64,000 bases of DNA, from positions 62,001 through 126,000 of the forward strand of contig NZ_JANHKS010000003.1 in the NCBI RefSeq assembly GCF_028682175.1, written 5' to 3'. The stretch's first letter is position 1. Every line of letters begins with the position of its first letter. Origin of the DNA: Pseudomonas putida. Lineage in GTDB: Bacteria > Pseudomonadota > Gammaproteobacteria > Pseudomonadales > Pseudomonadaceae. The notes below the pieces were generated by a model. It made no database searches. It worked only from the letters and a program-made list of their open reading frames with translations, and was not told the DNA's origin. The position numbers and the translations under genes were made by a program. Of the stretch, positions 1 to 9,333 are shown piece after piece.

Positions 1-189
1 CGCCCGTTCAACATCGGCGGAGCGCGGCGTGACGGCGGACTGGGCTTGCGCATCGTGCATCAGATCTTGCAATTGCACGGGATCAGGATCGCCCTGATCG
101 ACGTACCGGGGCAGGGCGCGACGTTCCGCTTTGCCTTGCCGGTGGATCAGGAGACGGCAGAGCGCGGCTTGCCCGATGCCTCCAGCTGA
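1..189 (+). CDS. C-terminal end of a sensor histidine kinase (partial)
   Basis: Frame 1 is open from the window edge and stops at TGA 187-189, giving 62 residues. The segment carries GGLGLRIVHQI followed by a GATFRFALP strand, the G2-box and last strand of a HATPase_c domain, so this is the ATP-binding end of a histidine kinase. The sensor part and partner lie outside the window. It is convergent with the regulator gene at 311-943, with a REP hairpin between them. Family assignment is good; the signal sensed is unknown. Confidence 0.75.
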   Translation, partial: RPFNIGGARRDGGLGLRIVHQILQLHGIRIALIDVPGQGATFRFALPVDQETAERGLPDASS

Positions 190-286
190 CCCGTAGCAGC
201 GCGGCTTGCCGGCGGGAGCGGTGTATCTGTGAGAGATGTATCCGCTGACACACCGCTCCCGCCGGCAAGCCGTGCTGCTACGGGGG
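190..286. repeat. REP/BIME hairpin
   Basis: Two inverted copies of a ~33-bp element (core GTAGCAGCNCGGCTTGCCGG and its complement) are separated by ~30 bp and can fold into a long hairpin between two convergent genes. It is the most frequent REP type in the window and may act as an mRNA end stabiliser or partial terminator. Confidence 0.85.
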
Positions 287-310
287 CGATGTTGCGTGGT
301 CAATGGCGCC

Positions 311-943
311 TCACGGCACCAACAACCCATGCTCCATCGCGTATTTCACCAGCCCCGCCGGCTTGTCGATGTTGAGTTTGCGGCGGATGCTCAAGCGGTG
401 GGTTTCCACGGTCCGGACGCTGATGGCCAGGTCCCGGGCGATGGTCTTGTTGTCCAGCCCCTTGGCCAGGCCCACCAGCACCTGCACCTCGCGTGGGGTC
501 AGTTCGTTTTCCTCGGGCTTTTTCGACACCAGCTTGAGCGTCACCTCGGCGCTGTAGAAGGTCCCGCCGGTGGCGATGGCCTCGATGGCGGCGACGATCT
601 CCCGCGAGGGTGCGTTTTTCAGCACGTAGCCGCTGGCGCCTGCGCGGATGGAGGTGGCGACGTACTCCTGATTGTCGTACATGCTCAGGATCAGAATCTT
701 GATCGCCGGGCAGCGCTGGCGGATCAGTTGCGTCAGTTCCAGGCCGTTCATGTCCTGCAGGCCGATGTCCACCAGCAGGATGTCGGGCTTGACCTCTTCG
801 CACAGGGTCAGCGCCTCGCGGGCGTTTTCCGCTTCGCCCACCACTTCGAACAGCGGGCGTGTCGAGAGCAGGGCGCGCACGCCGTCGCGAACCAGTGAAT
901 GGTCGTCGACCAGGGCAATGCGGATGGTCTGGCTGGCGCTCAT
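311..943 (-). CDS. NarL/LuxR-family response regulator
   Basis: A 210-residue regulator with an N-terminal receiver domain (acidic pocket ALVDDH, phospho-acceptor in ILLVDIGLQDM near residue 55, Lys in YVLKNA) and a C-terminal LuxR-type helix-turn-helix (ELTPREVQVLVGLAKG, ISVRTVETH). The ATG at 943 is preferred because upstream in-frame starts are TTG and add a non-conserved tail. It lies 34 bp downstream of the Cache histidine kinase gene on the same strand, so the two are surely a two-component pair. Its likely targets are the divergent cstA operon and the palindromes at 2508-2541 (inference). Confidence 0.9.
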   Translation of the reverse strand: MSASQTIRIALVDDHSLVRDGVRALLSTRPLFEVVGEAENAREALTLCEEVKPDILLVDIGLQDMNGLELTQLIRQRCPAIKILILSMYDNQEYVATSIRAGASGYVLKNAPSREIVAAIEAIATGGTFYSAEVTLKLVSKKPEENELTPREVQVLVGLAKGLDNKTIARDLAISVRTVETHRLSIRRKLNIDKPAGLVKYAMEHGLLVP

Positions 944-977
944 GATCGGGGCGGTTTTCCTGTCTGATGAAGGGCCG

Positions 978-2336
978 TCATGCGGCAACGTTGACGGGCA
1001 TGGTCACCGTCAGTTCGCTGTGGCCCGGTGCCGAATAAAGGTTGAGCTGGCCGTGGAAATGCTCGACGCGCTCGCGAATATTGCGCAGGCCAATCCCGCC
1101 CTGGACTTCCGGCAGATGGGCGACGTCCACCCGAAAGCCGATGCCGTCGTCGCGCACCGTCAGTTGCACCTGCTTCTTGTTGCCTTGCAGGTCGATGTAG
1201 ACGTTCTGTGCGTGGGCATGGCGCTCGATGTTGGTCAGCGCTTCCTGAAGTATACGGAACAAGGCCACCGGTGCGCCCTCGGCCAGTTTCAACTGGCCCA
1301 GGTTGTGGGTGTAGTGGATGGCGAGGCCGGTCTGTTGTTCGAACTCGGTCACCAGTTGCGTGACGGCGGCGGCCAGGCCCAGGGTGTCGAGCAGGGAAGG
1401 GCGCAGGTCGTGGGAAATGGTGCGGATTTCGCCGATCGCCTCGCCCAGGCGCTCGGTGCCCTGGCGCAGGGTGTCGAGCCCGCGCTGATCGTTGCCTTCC
1501 AGTTGCAGGCCGGCCAGTTCGAACTGGAACTTGATCGACACCAGCACCTGGCTGATGCCGTCGTGCAACTCGCGGGACAGCCGGGAGCGTTCTTCCTCCT
1601 GCAAGTTCATGATGCGCTGGTTGAGCATCTGCAGCTTGCGGTCGGCCAGGCGGTGTTCGCTGGCGTTGAGCGTGACGCCGCAGACGAACACCAGCAGCAC
1701 CGCGATCAACGCCACGGCGCCGATGTCGAGCATGGTCGCGTAGATGCCGCGGGCCACTTCCTGGCGCGCCTGCTGGGTGGCGCGTTCGACGTCTTCCAGG
1801 TAGATGCCGGTGCCGAGCATCCAGCCCCAGCGCTTGAGCATGACCACGTGGGCCAGCTTGTCGGTGACTTGCCCGGTGGACGGTTTTTCCCAGGCGTAAT
1901 GCTGGAAACCATCGCCGGACTCGGCGCTCTGCAGCAGTGCGCGTATCACCAGCAGGCCTTGGGGATCGGTCATGTTCCACAGATCCTTGCCCACCAGTGC
2001 GGCCTGGCGCGGGTGCATCAGGCTGCGGCCGTTCTGGTCATAGACGAAGAAATAGCCATCGATGCCAAAGCTCAACCGCGACAGTTCATCGAGCACCTGG
2101 CGCTTGGTCTGCTCGTCATCGCGCCCGCTGTCGTAGGTCGGCGCCAATGCGCTCATGGCCATCTCTACGTAGTTTTTAAGCTCGGCGCGTTTGCTGGCCA
2201 GGATGCTGTCTTCGATCAACTGCGCCTGTTGTTCGCCCAGGCGCTGGTTCTGCACGATGACCAGCGCGCAGATGACCGAAACCGCGAGGATCAGCGGCAG
2301 GATGCCCAAAGCGACGATCTTGTGTTTGAGTTGCAT
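978..2336 (-). CDS. Cache-domain sensor histidine kinase (HisKA_3 type)
   Basis: A membrane kinase of 452 residues. Residues ~7-27 form a first membrane helix. A periplasmic single Cache (sCache_2-like) domain follows, with the segments FGIDGYFFVYDQNGRSLMHP and GWMLGTGIYLEDVE. A second helix lies near 195-215, then a HisKA_3 domain with the phospho-His motif SRELHDGISQVLVSIKF, and an HATPase domain (DDGIGF, GGIGLRNIRERV). The ATG at 2336 starts directly before the hydrophobic helix; longer forms would read into the REP. sCache_2 domains often bind short organic acids such as acetate or pyruvate. Lying divergent from cstA, this kinase may sense a C2-C3 acid and switch on its uptake (inference). 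Confidence 0.9.
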   Translation of the reverse strand: MQLKHKIVALGILPLILAVSVICALVIVQNQRLGEQQAQLIEDSILASKRAELKNYVEMAMSALAPTYDSGRDDEQTKRQVLDELSRLSFGIDGYFFVYDQNGRSLMHPRQAALVGKDLWNMTDPQGLLVIRALLQSAESGDGFQHYAWEKPSTGQVTDKLAHVVMLKRWGWMLGTGIYLEDVERATQQARQEVARGIYATMLDIGAVALIAVLLVFVCGVTLNASEHRLADRKLQMLNQRIMNLQEEERSRLSRELHDGISQVLVSIKFQFELAGLQLEGNDQRGLDTLRQGTERLGEAIGEIRTISHDLRPSLLDTLGLAAAVTQLVTEFEQQTGLAIHYTHNLGQLKLAEGAPVALFRILQEALTNIERHAHAQNVYIDLQGNKKQVQLTVRDDGIGFRVDVAHLPEVQGGIGLRNIRERVEHFHGQLNLYSAPGHSELTVTMPVNVAA

Positions 2337-2426
2337 GGCGGCAGGTGTCCGGCGGGGCGGGGTGTTGTTGTGGGGAGTATTAGACACGTTTACGGTGGCC
2401 GGATGCACCTTTGTTGATTCACCGAC

Positions 2427-2494
2427 CCGTAGCAGCACGGCTTGCCGGCGGGGGCAATCTTGAAAACGCCCCGCCGGCAAGCCGTGCTGCTACG
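2427..2494. repeat. REP hairpin
   Basis: Inverted pair of the GTAGCAGCACGGCTTGCCGG element with a short spacer, in the intergenic region between the kinase gene and cstA, upstream of both starts. Confidence 0.85.
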
Positions 2495-2507
2495 TCATCG
2501 ATATCTA

Positions 2508-2541
2508 CGTAGTACTACGCAGTCGGCAACGTAGTAATGCG
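2508..2541. promoter_or_regulatory. Tandem palindromic boxes upstream of cstA, candidate regulator site
   Basis: CGTAGTACTACG at 2508-2519 is a perfect 12-bp palindrome. A related box, CGTAGTAATGCG, lies at 2530-2541, 22 bp away centre to centre (two helical turns, same DNA face). They sit in the divergent region between the Cache kinase/LuxR operon and cstA, ~105 bp before the cstA start. I propose they bind the LuxR-type regulator encoded at 311-943. The rest of 2337-2646 holds a REP hairpin and the cstA ribosome site; no clear -35/-10 pair was seen. Confidence 0.45.
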
Positions 2542-2646
2542 AATTTCTCTTGCTGACAGACGCGTGGATAGTGGCGACGCTCCGTTACCCCGGATCACAC
2601 AATAACAATTACGCCACAAGCCATGAGCTTGGGCAGGAGACCCACA

Positions 2647-4707
2647 ATGACCCGACTGACCAAACATCTGGGTTGGTTCGCCGTCGCTGCCCTCGGGGCA
2701 TGCGCCTTGGGTGTCGTCGCGCTGCGCCGCGGTGAGGCCATCAACGCACTCTGGATCGTCGTCGCAGCCGTTGCGATCTATCTGGTTGCGTACCGCTACT
2801 ACAGCCTGTTCATCGCCAATCACGTCATGCAGCTGGACCCGACCCGGGCCACCCCTGCGGTGATCAACAATGACGGCCTGGACTACGTTCCTACCAACAA
2901 ACACATCCTGTTCGGCCACCACTTCGCCGCCATCGCCGGCGCCGGTCCCCTGGTCGGTCCCGTGCTCGCCGCGCAAATGGGCTACCTGCCCGGCACCCTC
3001 TGGCTGATCGCCGGTGTGGTACTGGCCGGTGCGGTACAGGACTTCATGATCCTGTTCCTGTCGACCCGCCGTAACGGCCGTTCCCTGGGCGACATGGTTC
3101 GCGAGGAAATGGGCCGCGTACCGGGCACCATCGCCCTGTTCGGCTGCTTCCTGATCATGATCATCATCCTCGCGGTGCTGGCGCTGATCGTGGTCAAGGC
3201 CCTGGCCGAAAGCCCATGGGGCATGTTCACGGTGCTGGCGACTATCCCGATTGCGATGTTCATGGGCGTGTACATGCGCTATGTGCGTCCGGGCCGCATC
3301 GGTGAAATCTCCATCATCGGCGTCGTGCTGTTGCTGCTGTCGATCTGGGCCGGTGGCCAGGTTGCCGCGAGCCCTGAGTGGGCCCACGTGTTCACCTTCA
3401 CAGGCGTGCAGATCACCTGGATGCTGGTGGGTTACGGCTTCGTTGCCGCCATGCTGCCGGTCTGGCTGCTGCTGGCGCCACGTGACTACCTGTCGACCTT
3501 CCTGAAAATCGGCACCATCGTCGCCCTGGCGATCGGCATCCTGATTCTGGCGCCCGAGCTGAAAATGCCGGCCCTGACCCAGTTCACCGATGGCACCGGT
3601 CCCGTCTGGAAAGGCGCACTCTTCCCGTTCCTGTTCATCACCATCGCCTGCGGCGCGGTGTCGGGTTTCCACTCGCTGATCGCGTCGGGCACCACCCCGA
3701 AACTGCTGGATAACGAGAAGAACGCTCGTTACATCGGTTACGGCGGCATGCTGATGGAATCCTTCGTGGCAATCATGGCCATGGTTGCGGCTTCGGTCAT
3801 CGATCCGGGCGTCTACTTCGCCATGAACAGCCCTGCGGCTGTGGTCGGCGGCGACGTGGTTGCCGTGGCTCAGACCATCAGCAGCTGGGGTTTCACCATC
3901 AGCCCTGACACCCTGGTCGCTACCGCCAAGGACATCGGCGAGAACACCATCCTGGCCCGTGCCGGTGGTGCACCGACCCTGGCTGTAGGTATCGCGCAGA
4001 TCTTGCACCAGGTGCTGCCGGGCCAGAACACCATGGCGTTCTGGTACCACTTCGCGATCCTGTTCGAAGCGCTGTTCATTCTGACTGCGGTTGACGCCGG
4101 TACCCGTGCCGGTCGCTTCATGCTGCAAGACCTGCTGGGCAGCTTCGTGCCGGCCCTCAAACGCACCGAATCCTGGACCGCCAACGTGATTGGCACCGGT
4201 GGTTGCGTGGCGCTGTGGGGCTACCTGCTGTACCAAGGCGTGATCGATCCGCTGGGCGGCATCAACACGCTGTGGCCGCTGTTCGGTATCTCCAACCAGA
4301 TGCTGGCGGGTATCGCGCTGATGCTGGCGACCGTTGTGCTGATCAAGATGAAGCGCCAGCAATACGTCTGGGTCACCATTCTGCCGGCCTCCTGGCTGCT
4401 GATCTGCACCGTGACCGCAGGCTTCATCAAGCTGTTCGACCCAAGCCCGGCCGTCGGTTTCCTGGCCCTGGCGAAGAAGTACAGCACTGCCGCCGACGCC
4501 GGCCAGATCCTGGCCCCGGCCAAGACCGTCGAGCAGATGCAGCACGTGATCTTCAACGCCTACACCAACGCGGCGTTGACCGGCCTGTTCCTGTTCGTGG
4601 TCCTGAGCATCCTGTTCTACGCGGTGAAAGTCGGCCGCGCGGCATGGGTCAAGAAAGAGCGCAGTGACAAGGAATCGCCATTCCAGGCCATGCCGGAAGC
4701 CAACTGA
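2647..4707 (+). CDS. cstA: CstA-family carbon starvation / pyruvate transporter
   Basis: A polytopic inner-membrane protein of 686 residues, close to the ~690-700 of the CstA family. Hallmarks are a first helix pair, [21 protein letters not shown], the loop [19 protein letters not shown], and [14 protein letters not shown]. CstA proteins import peptides and/or pyruvate. The ATG at 2647 follows CAGGAGA at ideal spacing; an upstream in-frame ATG at 2623 would place the ribosome site inside the gene. The stop overlaps the start of the small YbdD-like gene (TGATG), so the two are translationally coupled. Expression is probably controlled by the divergent two-component system and the boxes at 2508-2541. 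Confidence 0.95.
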   Translation: MTRLTKHLGWFAVAALGACALGVVALRRGEAINALWIVVAAVAIYLVAYRYYSLFIANHVMQLDPTRATPAVINNDGLDYVPTNKHILFGHHFAAIAGAGPLVGPVLAAQMGYLPGTLWLIAGVVLAGAVQDFMILFLSTRRNGRSLGDMVREEMGRVPGTIALFGCFLIMIIILAVLALIVVKALAESPWGMFTVLATIPIAMFMGVYMRYVRPGRIGEISIIGVVLLLLSIWAGGQVAASPEWAHVFTFTGVQITWMLVGYGFVAAMLPVWLLLAPRDYLSTFLKIGTIVALAIGILILAPELKMPALTQFTDGTGPVWKGALFPFLFITIACGAVSGFHSLIASGTTPKLLDNEKNARYIGYGGMLMESFVAIMAMVAASVIDPGVYFAMNSPAAVVGGDVVAVAQTISSWGFTISPDTLVATAKDIGENTILARAGGAPTLAVGIAQILHQVLPGQNTMAFWYHFAILFEALFILTAVDAGTRAGRFMLQDLLGSFVPALKRTESWTANVIGTGGCVALWGYLLYQGVIDPLGGINTLWPLFGISNQMLAGIALMLATVVLIKMKRQQYVWVTILPASWLLICTVTAGFIKLFDPSPAVGFLALAKKYSTAADAGQILAPAKTVEQMQHVIFNAYTNAALTGLFLFVVLSILFYAVKVGRAAWVKKERSDKESPFQAMPEAN

Positions 4708-4904
4708 TGTTCAATGACCTGAGTCGCCTCGGCAAATACCTCGGGCAGGCCGCCCGCCTGATGGTGGGCATGCCTGACTACGACAACTACGTCGAGCACA
4801 TGCAAAAGACTCACCCCGACCAGCCGGTGATGTCCTACGAGGTGTTCTTCCGCGAACGCCAGGACGCCCGGTACGGCGGCAAGGCGGGACCCAAGTGCTG
4901 TTGA
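4707..4904 (+). CDS. YbdD/YjiX-family small protein (DUF466)
   Basis: A 65-residue protein containing [12 protein letters not shown] and the C-terminal [10 protein letters not shown] typical of the YbdD/YjiX family, which regularly follows CstA or BtsT-type transporters and is thought to be needed for their activity. Its ATG overlaps the cstA stop. It has no membrane segment and probably acts at the cytoplasmic face of CstA. A strong terminator follows at 4928-4960, closing a two-gene operon. Confidence 0.9.
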   Translation: MFNDLSRLGKYLGQAARLMVGMPDYDNYVEHMQKTHPDQPVMSYEVFFRERQDARYGGKAGPKCC

Positions 4905-4927
4905 TGGGTTGAGCCGGCCTTGAAAGA

Positions 4928-4960
4928 AACGCGCCACGATTCGTCGTGGCGCGTTTTTTT
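4928..4960 (+). terminator. Rho-independent terminator of cstA operon
   Basis: A perfect 12-bp stem (AACGCGCCACGA / TCGTGGCGCGTT) closed by a TTCG tetraloop and followed by a T-run lies 24 bp after the YbdD-like stop. Confidence 0.95.
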
Positions 4961-5092
4961 ATGGCCTCAGAAAATGGCGCGAACAGTCATTGTGCGATTG
5001 CCGCCCGGCGACGGTTGTCTTGACAGGGAAGGGCGCACTGCTAGCGTAAAACCTCTGCATCAAGGTGCACCTCGACCCGGTGAGGAACGATC

Positions 5093-7360
5093 ATGGCGAC
5101 CAAACGCAAAGTCCCCGGAATACGCGACTACGACGGCCCCGCAGGCGGGTGGGGTGCCCTGAAGGCCACGGCCACAGCGGTGCGAGAGCAGATGGATGCG
5201 TTCAAGGCGCCGGTCACCCTGCTGCGCACCAACCAGCCGGACGGCTTCGATTGCCCCGGTTGCGCCTGGCCTGACAGCGAACACAAGTCGACCTTTCAGT
5301 TCTGTGAGAACGGCGCCAAGGCGGTGACCTGGGAAGCCACTCATAAACGGGTGACGCCGGAGTACTTCGCGGCGCACCCGGTGGCGGATCTGTTGAAGCG
5401 TTCGGACTATGAACTTGAGGATCTGGGCAGGCTGACCCACCCTCTGGTGTATGACCGCACTTCAGACACTTTCAAAGCCATTGAATGGGAGGCAGCCTTC
5501 GCCCGAATTGGCGAAATACTGCGCTCGTTAAAACCCGATGACGTGGAGTTTTACACCTCCGGACGCGCTTCCAATGAAGCGGCGTATTTGTATCAATTGT
5601 TCGTTCGCGCCTACGGGACCAACAACTTTCCCGACTGTTCCAACATGTGCCACGAAGCCACCAGCGTCGGCCTGCCGCGTTCGATCGGCATCGGCAAGGG
5701 CACGGTGTCCCTGGAAGACTTCGACAAGTGCGAACTGATCATCTCGATGGGGCACAACCCCGGCACCAACCACCCGCGCATGATGGGCACGTTGCACGAA
5801 GCGGCCCGGCGCAAGGTGCCGATCATGGTCTTCAACCCGCTGCGCGAGCGGGCGCTGGAACGCTTTGCCGACCCCCAGGACATGATCGAGATGGCCACCT
5901 TCGGCTCGACGCCCATCGCCTCGTCTTACTTCATGGTCAAGGGCGGCGGTGACGCAGCGGCGATCAAGGGCATCATGAAGGCACTGCTGGAGCTGGAGAA
6001 AAACGTCGGTCAGGTGCTGGATTATGCCTTCATCGCCGAGCACACCAATGGCTTCGAGGCCATGGCCGCTGACCTTGAAGCGACGGCGTGGGCTGACATC
6101 GAAAAGGCCAGCGGGCTGCACCAGGCAGACCTGGAAATGGTCGCCGCCGCCTATGCCAAATCCAACGCGACGATCCTGGCCTACGGCATGGGCATCACCC
6201 AGCACAACGAGGGGACGGCCAACGTTCGCCTGATCTGCGACCTGTTGATGCTGCGCGGCAACATCGGCAAACCGGGCGCGGGTATCTGCCCGCTGCGCGG
6301 CCACTCCAACGTGCAGGGTAACCGCACGGTGGGCATCACTGAAAAACCGTCTGCCGCCTTTCTCGCCAAACTTGAACAAGTGCTGGGCTTCAAGCCCCCG
6401 GCCGGTCATGGCCATGACGCGGTGCAGACGGCTCAGGCGATGATCGATGGCACGGCCAGGGCGCTGATCTGTCTGGGCGGCAATTTCGCGGTGGCGATGC
6501 CGGACCCCGCTCAGTGTTTCCCGGCCATGGCCTCGCTGGACCTTGGGGTGCACATCGGCACCAAGCTCAACCGCTCGCACCTGTTGGTATCGAAGGAAAC
6601 CTTCATTCTTCCGTGTCTGGGCCGCACCGAGCTGGACGTGCAGCAAGGCGTGCCGCAATCGGTGACGGTGGAGGACTCGATGTCGATGATTCACGCGTCG
6701 GCGGGCAAGCTCAAACCGGCGTCGGAGTTTCTGCGCTCGGAGCCTGCCATCGTCGCTGGCATCGCCCACGCGACCCTGCCTGGCAGCACGGTGCCCTGGT
6801 TTGAGCTGGTAGCCGATTACGACAAGATTCGCGATCTGATCGAGAAGACGATACCGGGCTTCGAGGATTTCAACGCCCGCATTCGGGTACCCGGCGGTTT
6901 CCGCATGCCGCTGCCGGCGGTTGATCGCACCTGGAATACGCCCTCGGGCAAGGCCGAGTTCTACGTCTTCGAGGGGTTGCACGAAGATCTGGTGGTGGAG
7001 GGCGACGATGTTCTGCGGCTGGTCACGTTGCGCAGTCATGACCAGTACAACACCACGATCTACGGCCTGGATGACCGCTATCGCGGGGTGTTCGGGCGTC
7101 GCGATGTGCTGTTCATGAGCCAGGCGGACCTTGACGCCAGAGGGCTTGAGCACGGGGATCTGGTGGACATCGAAACGGTGTCCGACGGTACGCCGTTGCG
7201 CTACGAAAGGATCACCGCGATCGAGTTCAAGATCGCCCAGGGCACCATCGGCGCGTATTACCCCGAGGCGAACAGCCTGGTGCCGCTGGATTACCTGGAC
7301 AAGGACAGCGGCACGCCGTCGTATAAATCCGTTCCCGTGCGGGTGCGGCGGGCTCATTAG
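5093..7360 (+). CDS. FdhF/YdeP-family molybdopterin oxidoreductase
   Basis: A 755-residue member of the formate dehydrogenase-like YdeP family. A short N-terminal CPGC pair (residues 54-57) and the candidate Mo-ligand region CSNMCHEATSVG (Cys186) are visible, followed by GHNPGTNHPRMM, the cofactor-binding stretch GNIGKPGAGICPLRGHSNVQG, and a C-terminal dinucleotide domain with LRSHDQYNTTIYG. There is no twin-arginine signal, so it is cytoplasmic. E. coli YdeP is linked to acid resistance, but the substrate of this family is unsettled. GAGGAACGATC precedes the ATG. It appears monocistronic; a lone REP follows it. Confidence 0.9.
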   Translation: MATKRKVPGIRDYDGPAGGWGALKATATAVREQMDAFKAPVTLLRTNQPDGFDCPGCAWPDSEHKSTFQFCENGAKAVTWEATHKRVTPEYFAAHPVADLLKRSDYELEDLGRLTHPLVYDRTSDTFKAIEWEAAFARIGEILRSLKPDDVEFYTSGRASNEAAYLYQLFVRAYGTNNFPDCSNMCHEATSVGLPRSIGIGKGTVSLEDFDKCELIISMGHNPGTNHPRMMGTLHEAARRKVPIMVFNPLRERALERFADPQDMIEMATFGSTPIASSYFMVKGGGDAAAIKGIMKALLELEKNVGQVLDYAFIAEHTNGFEAMAADLEATAWADIEKASGLHQADLEMVAAAYAKSNATILAYGMGITQHNEGTANVRLICDLLMLRGNIGKPGAGICPLRGHSNVQGNRTVGITEKPSAAFLAKLEQVLGFKPPAGHGHDAVQTAQAMIDGTARALICLGGNFAVAMPDPAQCFPAMASLDLGVHIGTKLNRSHLLVSKETFILPCLGRTELDVQQGVPQSVTVEDSMSMIHASAGKLKPASEFLRSEPAIVAGIAHATLPGSTVPWFELVADYDKIRDLIEKTIPGFEDFNARIRVPGGFRMPLPAVDRTWNTPSGKAEFYVFEGLHEDLVVEGDDVLRLVTLRSHDQYNTTIYGLDDRYRGVFGRRDVLFMSQADLDARGLEHGDLVDIETVSDGTPLRYERITAIEFKIAQGTIGAYYPEANSLVPLDYLDKDSGTPSYKSVPVRVRRAH

Positions 7361-7396
7361 TGATTCATTCACCGGCATAACAGCAGGCTTGAGGAC

Positions 7397-7426
7397 GCCC
7401 CCGCCGGCAAGCCGTGCTGCTACGGG
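7397..7426. repeat. Single REP element
   Basis: One copy, ending CGTGCTGCTACGG, between the convergent oxidoreductase and gspF genes. No inverted partner was seen nearby. Confidence 0.75.
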
Positions 7427-7470
7427 ATAGGGGGCGGATCACAAATCTCGCGAGCACCCACCGCCAAGCC

Positions 7471-8661
7471 TCAATGAATACTTGACGCCAGTTCGAAGAT
7501 CGGGATGTACATCAGGATCACGATCATCCCGATCAGCAATCCGATGAAGGTCATCAACAACGGCTCGAACAGGCGCACGAACCATTCGATCCAGCGGCTG
7601 ATTTCCTCGTCGTAGAAGTCGGCGGTGCGTTCCATCATCTGGCCCAGGTTGCCCGACTGTTCACCGGCGCGCAGCATGCGCAGCGATACCGGCGTCGAGA
7701 GGTTGTTCGCCTCCAGCGCCACCGACAGCGCCTGGCCTTCGCGAATGCGTTCGCTGGCCTGGTCGAGCCGCATCTGCGACGCGCTGCCCAAAAGGTTGCG
7801 CACCATGCCCATGGCCGTGAGGATAGGAATCCCGCCTTGCAGCAGAATCCCCAGTGAACGATAGAAGCGCGCCAGCTCGTACATGAACACCCGCTGATGC
7901 ACGGTGGGCACCTTTTCTATCGTGCGGTTGAAGGCCAGGCGAAACCTGCGCTGGCGCACCAGCATCACCGAACCCAGCACGAATGCCGCCATACCGATGG
8001 CGAAGTCCATCTGGTGGGCATGCAGGAACATCCCGGTTTCCATCAGGATGCGCGACAGCCACGGCAGGTTCGAGCCCAGCCCCTCGAACACCAGGCTGAA
8101 GCGCGGCACCACGTACCCCATCAGGAACAGCACCACCGCGCCGCCGACGATCAACAGCAGCATCGGGTAGACCGATGCGCTGACGATGCGCTGGCGTACT
8201 TCGTCCATGCGTTTGCGGTAGGCCACGTAGCGCCCCAGGGCTTCGCCGACTGCGCCGGTCTTCTCGCTCGATTGCACCAGCGCCACATATAGGGTGGGGA
8301 ACACCGCCGGAAACTGGGTCAGCGCCTGGGAGAAGGATTTGCCTTCATAGAGCAGCCGAACCAGCCCGCCAAGGGTCTTGCGTGCTCCGGGAGCGGTTTC
8401 TTTTTCCGCCAGGCTTTCCAGCGCGTCGATCAACGGCAGGCCTGCGTTGAGCAGGGTGGTCAGTTCCTGGCTGAACAGCACCAGATTGAAGGTTTCCGGT
8501 TTGCGAATGCCGCGGATCACCCAGCGCGATTCGGCGCGTACATTGAGCACGTGCATCCCCTGAGCTTCCACCAGACCCTGCGCATCGACAGAGCTGTCCG
8601 CATCCATCGCCAGAGACAAGACTTCGCCGCGCTTACCCACGGCCTTGATCAGATATTTCAT
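7471..8661 (-). CDS. gspF: Type II secretion inner-membrane protein GspF
   Basis: A protein of 396 residues with the two repeated T2SSF domains. The first holds FSQELTTLLNAGLPLIDALE, LLYEGKSFSQALTQFPAVFP and an EKTGAVGEAL motif; the second holds ELARFYRSLGILLQGGIPIL and AGEQSGNLGQMMERTADFYD. Three hydrophobic segments follow the usual GspF/PilC plan (about 170-195, 220-240 and 370-392). GspF is the membrane platform contacting GspE. ATG 8661 (MKYLIK) is preferred; a GTG at 8670 overlapping the gspG stop is possible. It lies directly behind gspG, away from the other secretion genes at 23-31 kb. Confidence 0.93.
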   Translation of the reverse strand: MKYLIKAVGKRGEVLSLAMDADSSVDAQGLVEAQGMHVLNVRAESRWVIRGIRKPETFNLVLFSQELTTLLNAGLPLIDALESLAEKETAPGARKTLGGLVRLLYEGKSFSQALTQFPAVFPTLYVALVQSSEKTGAVGEALGRYVAYRKRMDEVRQRIVSASVYPMLLLIVGGAVVLFLMGYVVPRFSLVFEGLGSNLPWLSRILMETGMFLHAHQMDFAIGMAAFVLGSVMLVRQRRFRLAFNRTIEKVPTVHQRVFMYELARFYRSLGILLQGGIPILTAMGMVRNLLGSASQMRLDQASERIREGQALSVALEANNLSTPVSLRMLRAGEQSGNLGQMMERTADFYDEEISRWIEWFVRLFEPLLMTFIGLLIGMIVILMYIPIFELASSIH

Positions 8662-8666
8662 GGTCG

Positions 8667-9125
8667 TCACTGCCAGTTGGTGACTTCAGCGTCTTCGCCC
8701 TCGCCACCGGGCTGCCCGTCCTTGCCCATCGACAGCAGGTCGTATTCGCTGTTTTCGCCGGGGTAGCGGTAGATGTAGTTGCGGCCCCACGGATCCTGGG
8801 GCACGGCTTTTTGCAGGTAAGGCCCGGTCCAGCGGGTTTCCTCGGGCGGCGCGGCGACCAGCGCCTGCAAGCCCTGTTCGGAAGAAGGGTAGTGGCCGAC
8901 TTCCAGCCGATACAGGTCCAGGGCCTTGGACAGCCCTTCGATCTGTGCTCTGGCCACTTTGGTTTGGGAGCGACCCAGCTGACTGAAGTATTTGGGGGCC
9001 ACGATGCCGGCCAGCAGTCCGAGCACCACCAGCACCACGAGCAATTCGAGGAGGGTGAAGCCGGCCTGGCGATGACCTTTGGACAGTGGACTTTGGTACT
9101 GCGCACAACGGGTGAAATTCCCCAT
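8667..9125 (-). CDS. gspG: Major pseudopilin GspG
   Basis: A 152-residue precursor with a 22-residue leader and a prepilin peptidase site (QAG|FTLLELL, Glu at mature position 5). The long hydrophobic helix is followed by the GspG globular fold with HYPSSEQGLQALV, WTGPYLQ, DPWGRNYIYRYPG and LLSMGKDGQPGG, matching the calcium-loop region of major pseudopilins. GGAGGTTTCC precedes the ATG. Processing would use a PilD/XcpA peptidase encoded elsewhere. It starts an operon with gspF and is divergent from the lytic transglycosylase gene; a near-consensus sigma-54 promoter lies at 9162-9177. Confidence 0.95.
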   Translation of the reverse strand: MGNFTRCAQYQSPLSKGHRQAGFTLLELLVVLVVLGLLAGIVAPKYFSQLGRSQTKVARAQIEGLSKALDLYRLEVGHYPSSEQGLQALVAAPPEETRWTGPYLQKAVPQDPWGRNYIYRYPGENSEYDLLSMGKDGQPGGEGEDAEVTNWQ

Positions 9126-9161
9126 GGAAACCTCCGCAGACTGGGTTGTCTGTGAGGGTCA

Positions 9162-9177
9162 TGCAATTGCCGTGCGC
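9162..9177 (-). promoter_or_regulatory. Probable sigma-54 promoter of gspGF
   Basis: Read on the minus strand the sequence is GCGCACGGCAATTGCA: a perfect TTGCA -12 element and CACG of the -24 element with correct spacing, but CG in place of the invariant GG. It lies ~40 bp upstream of the gspG start. One core mismatch keeps confidence moderate. Confidence 0.45.
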
Positions 9178-9247
9178 GCTGACAGCCCCGGCCTTGAGCT
9201 TTTTTCGCGGGCCTGCTGGACCGGGCATTTGCCGGGTGATGGCAGTT

Positions 9248-9263
9248 CGGCACAGCCTTTGCG
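9248..9263 (+). promoter_or_regulatory. Sigma-54 promoter of the transglycosylase gene
   Basis: CGGCACAGCCTTTGCG keeps GG-N10-GC and most of the TGGCACG-N4-TTGCA consensus. It lies ~70 bp before the start of the gene at 9334, leaving room for a normal leader. Confidence 0.7.
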
Positions 9264-9279
9264 TTCAGCCCTGCCGTGG

Positions 9280-9293
9280 CACCGCGAGTGGGG
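9280..9293 (+). promoter_or_regulatory. Island box (upstream activating site candidate)
   Basis: CACCGCGAGTGGGG matches CCCC-N3-AGTGGGG at 10 of 11 fixed positions. It lies ~105 bp upstream of the gspG -24 element. An extra inverted pair TGGGG/CCCCCA overlaps it (9289-9304). Relatives lie at 10194, 22388, 22429 and 39062. Confidence 0.5.
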
Positions 9294-9333
9294 AATAACC
9301 CCCAGTTTTAGCGAACGTGCCCCGGGAGGCACG

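Noticed and set aside
2515..4545. A 676-codon open frame antisense to cstA
   Set aside because: It mirrors the codon pattern of cstA, has a His/Gln/Asp-rich random composition and no ribosome site; cstA is a clear family member.
5528..7378. A 616-codon frame antisense to the YdeP-like gene
   Set aside because: High-GC shadow frame; the sense strand encodes a full molybdopterin oxidoreductase.
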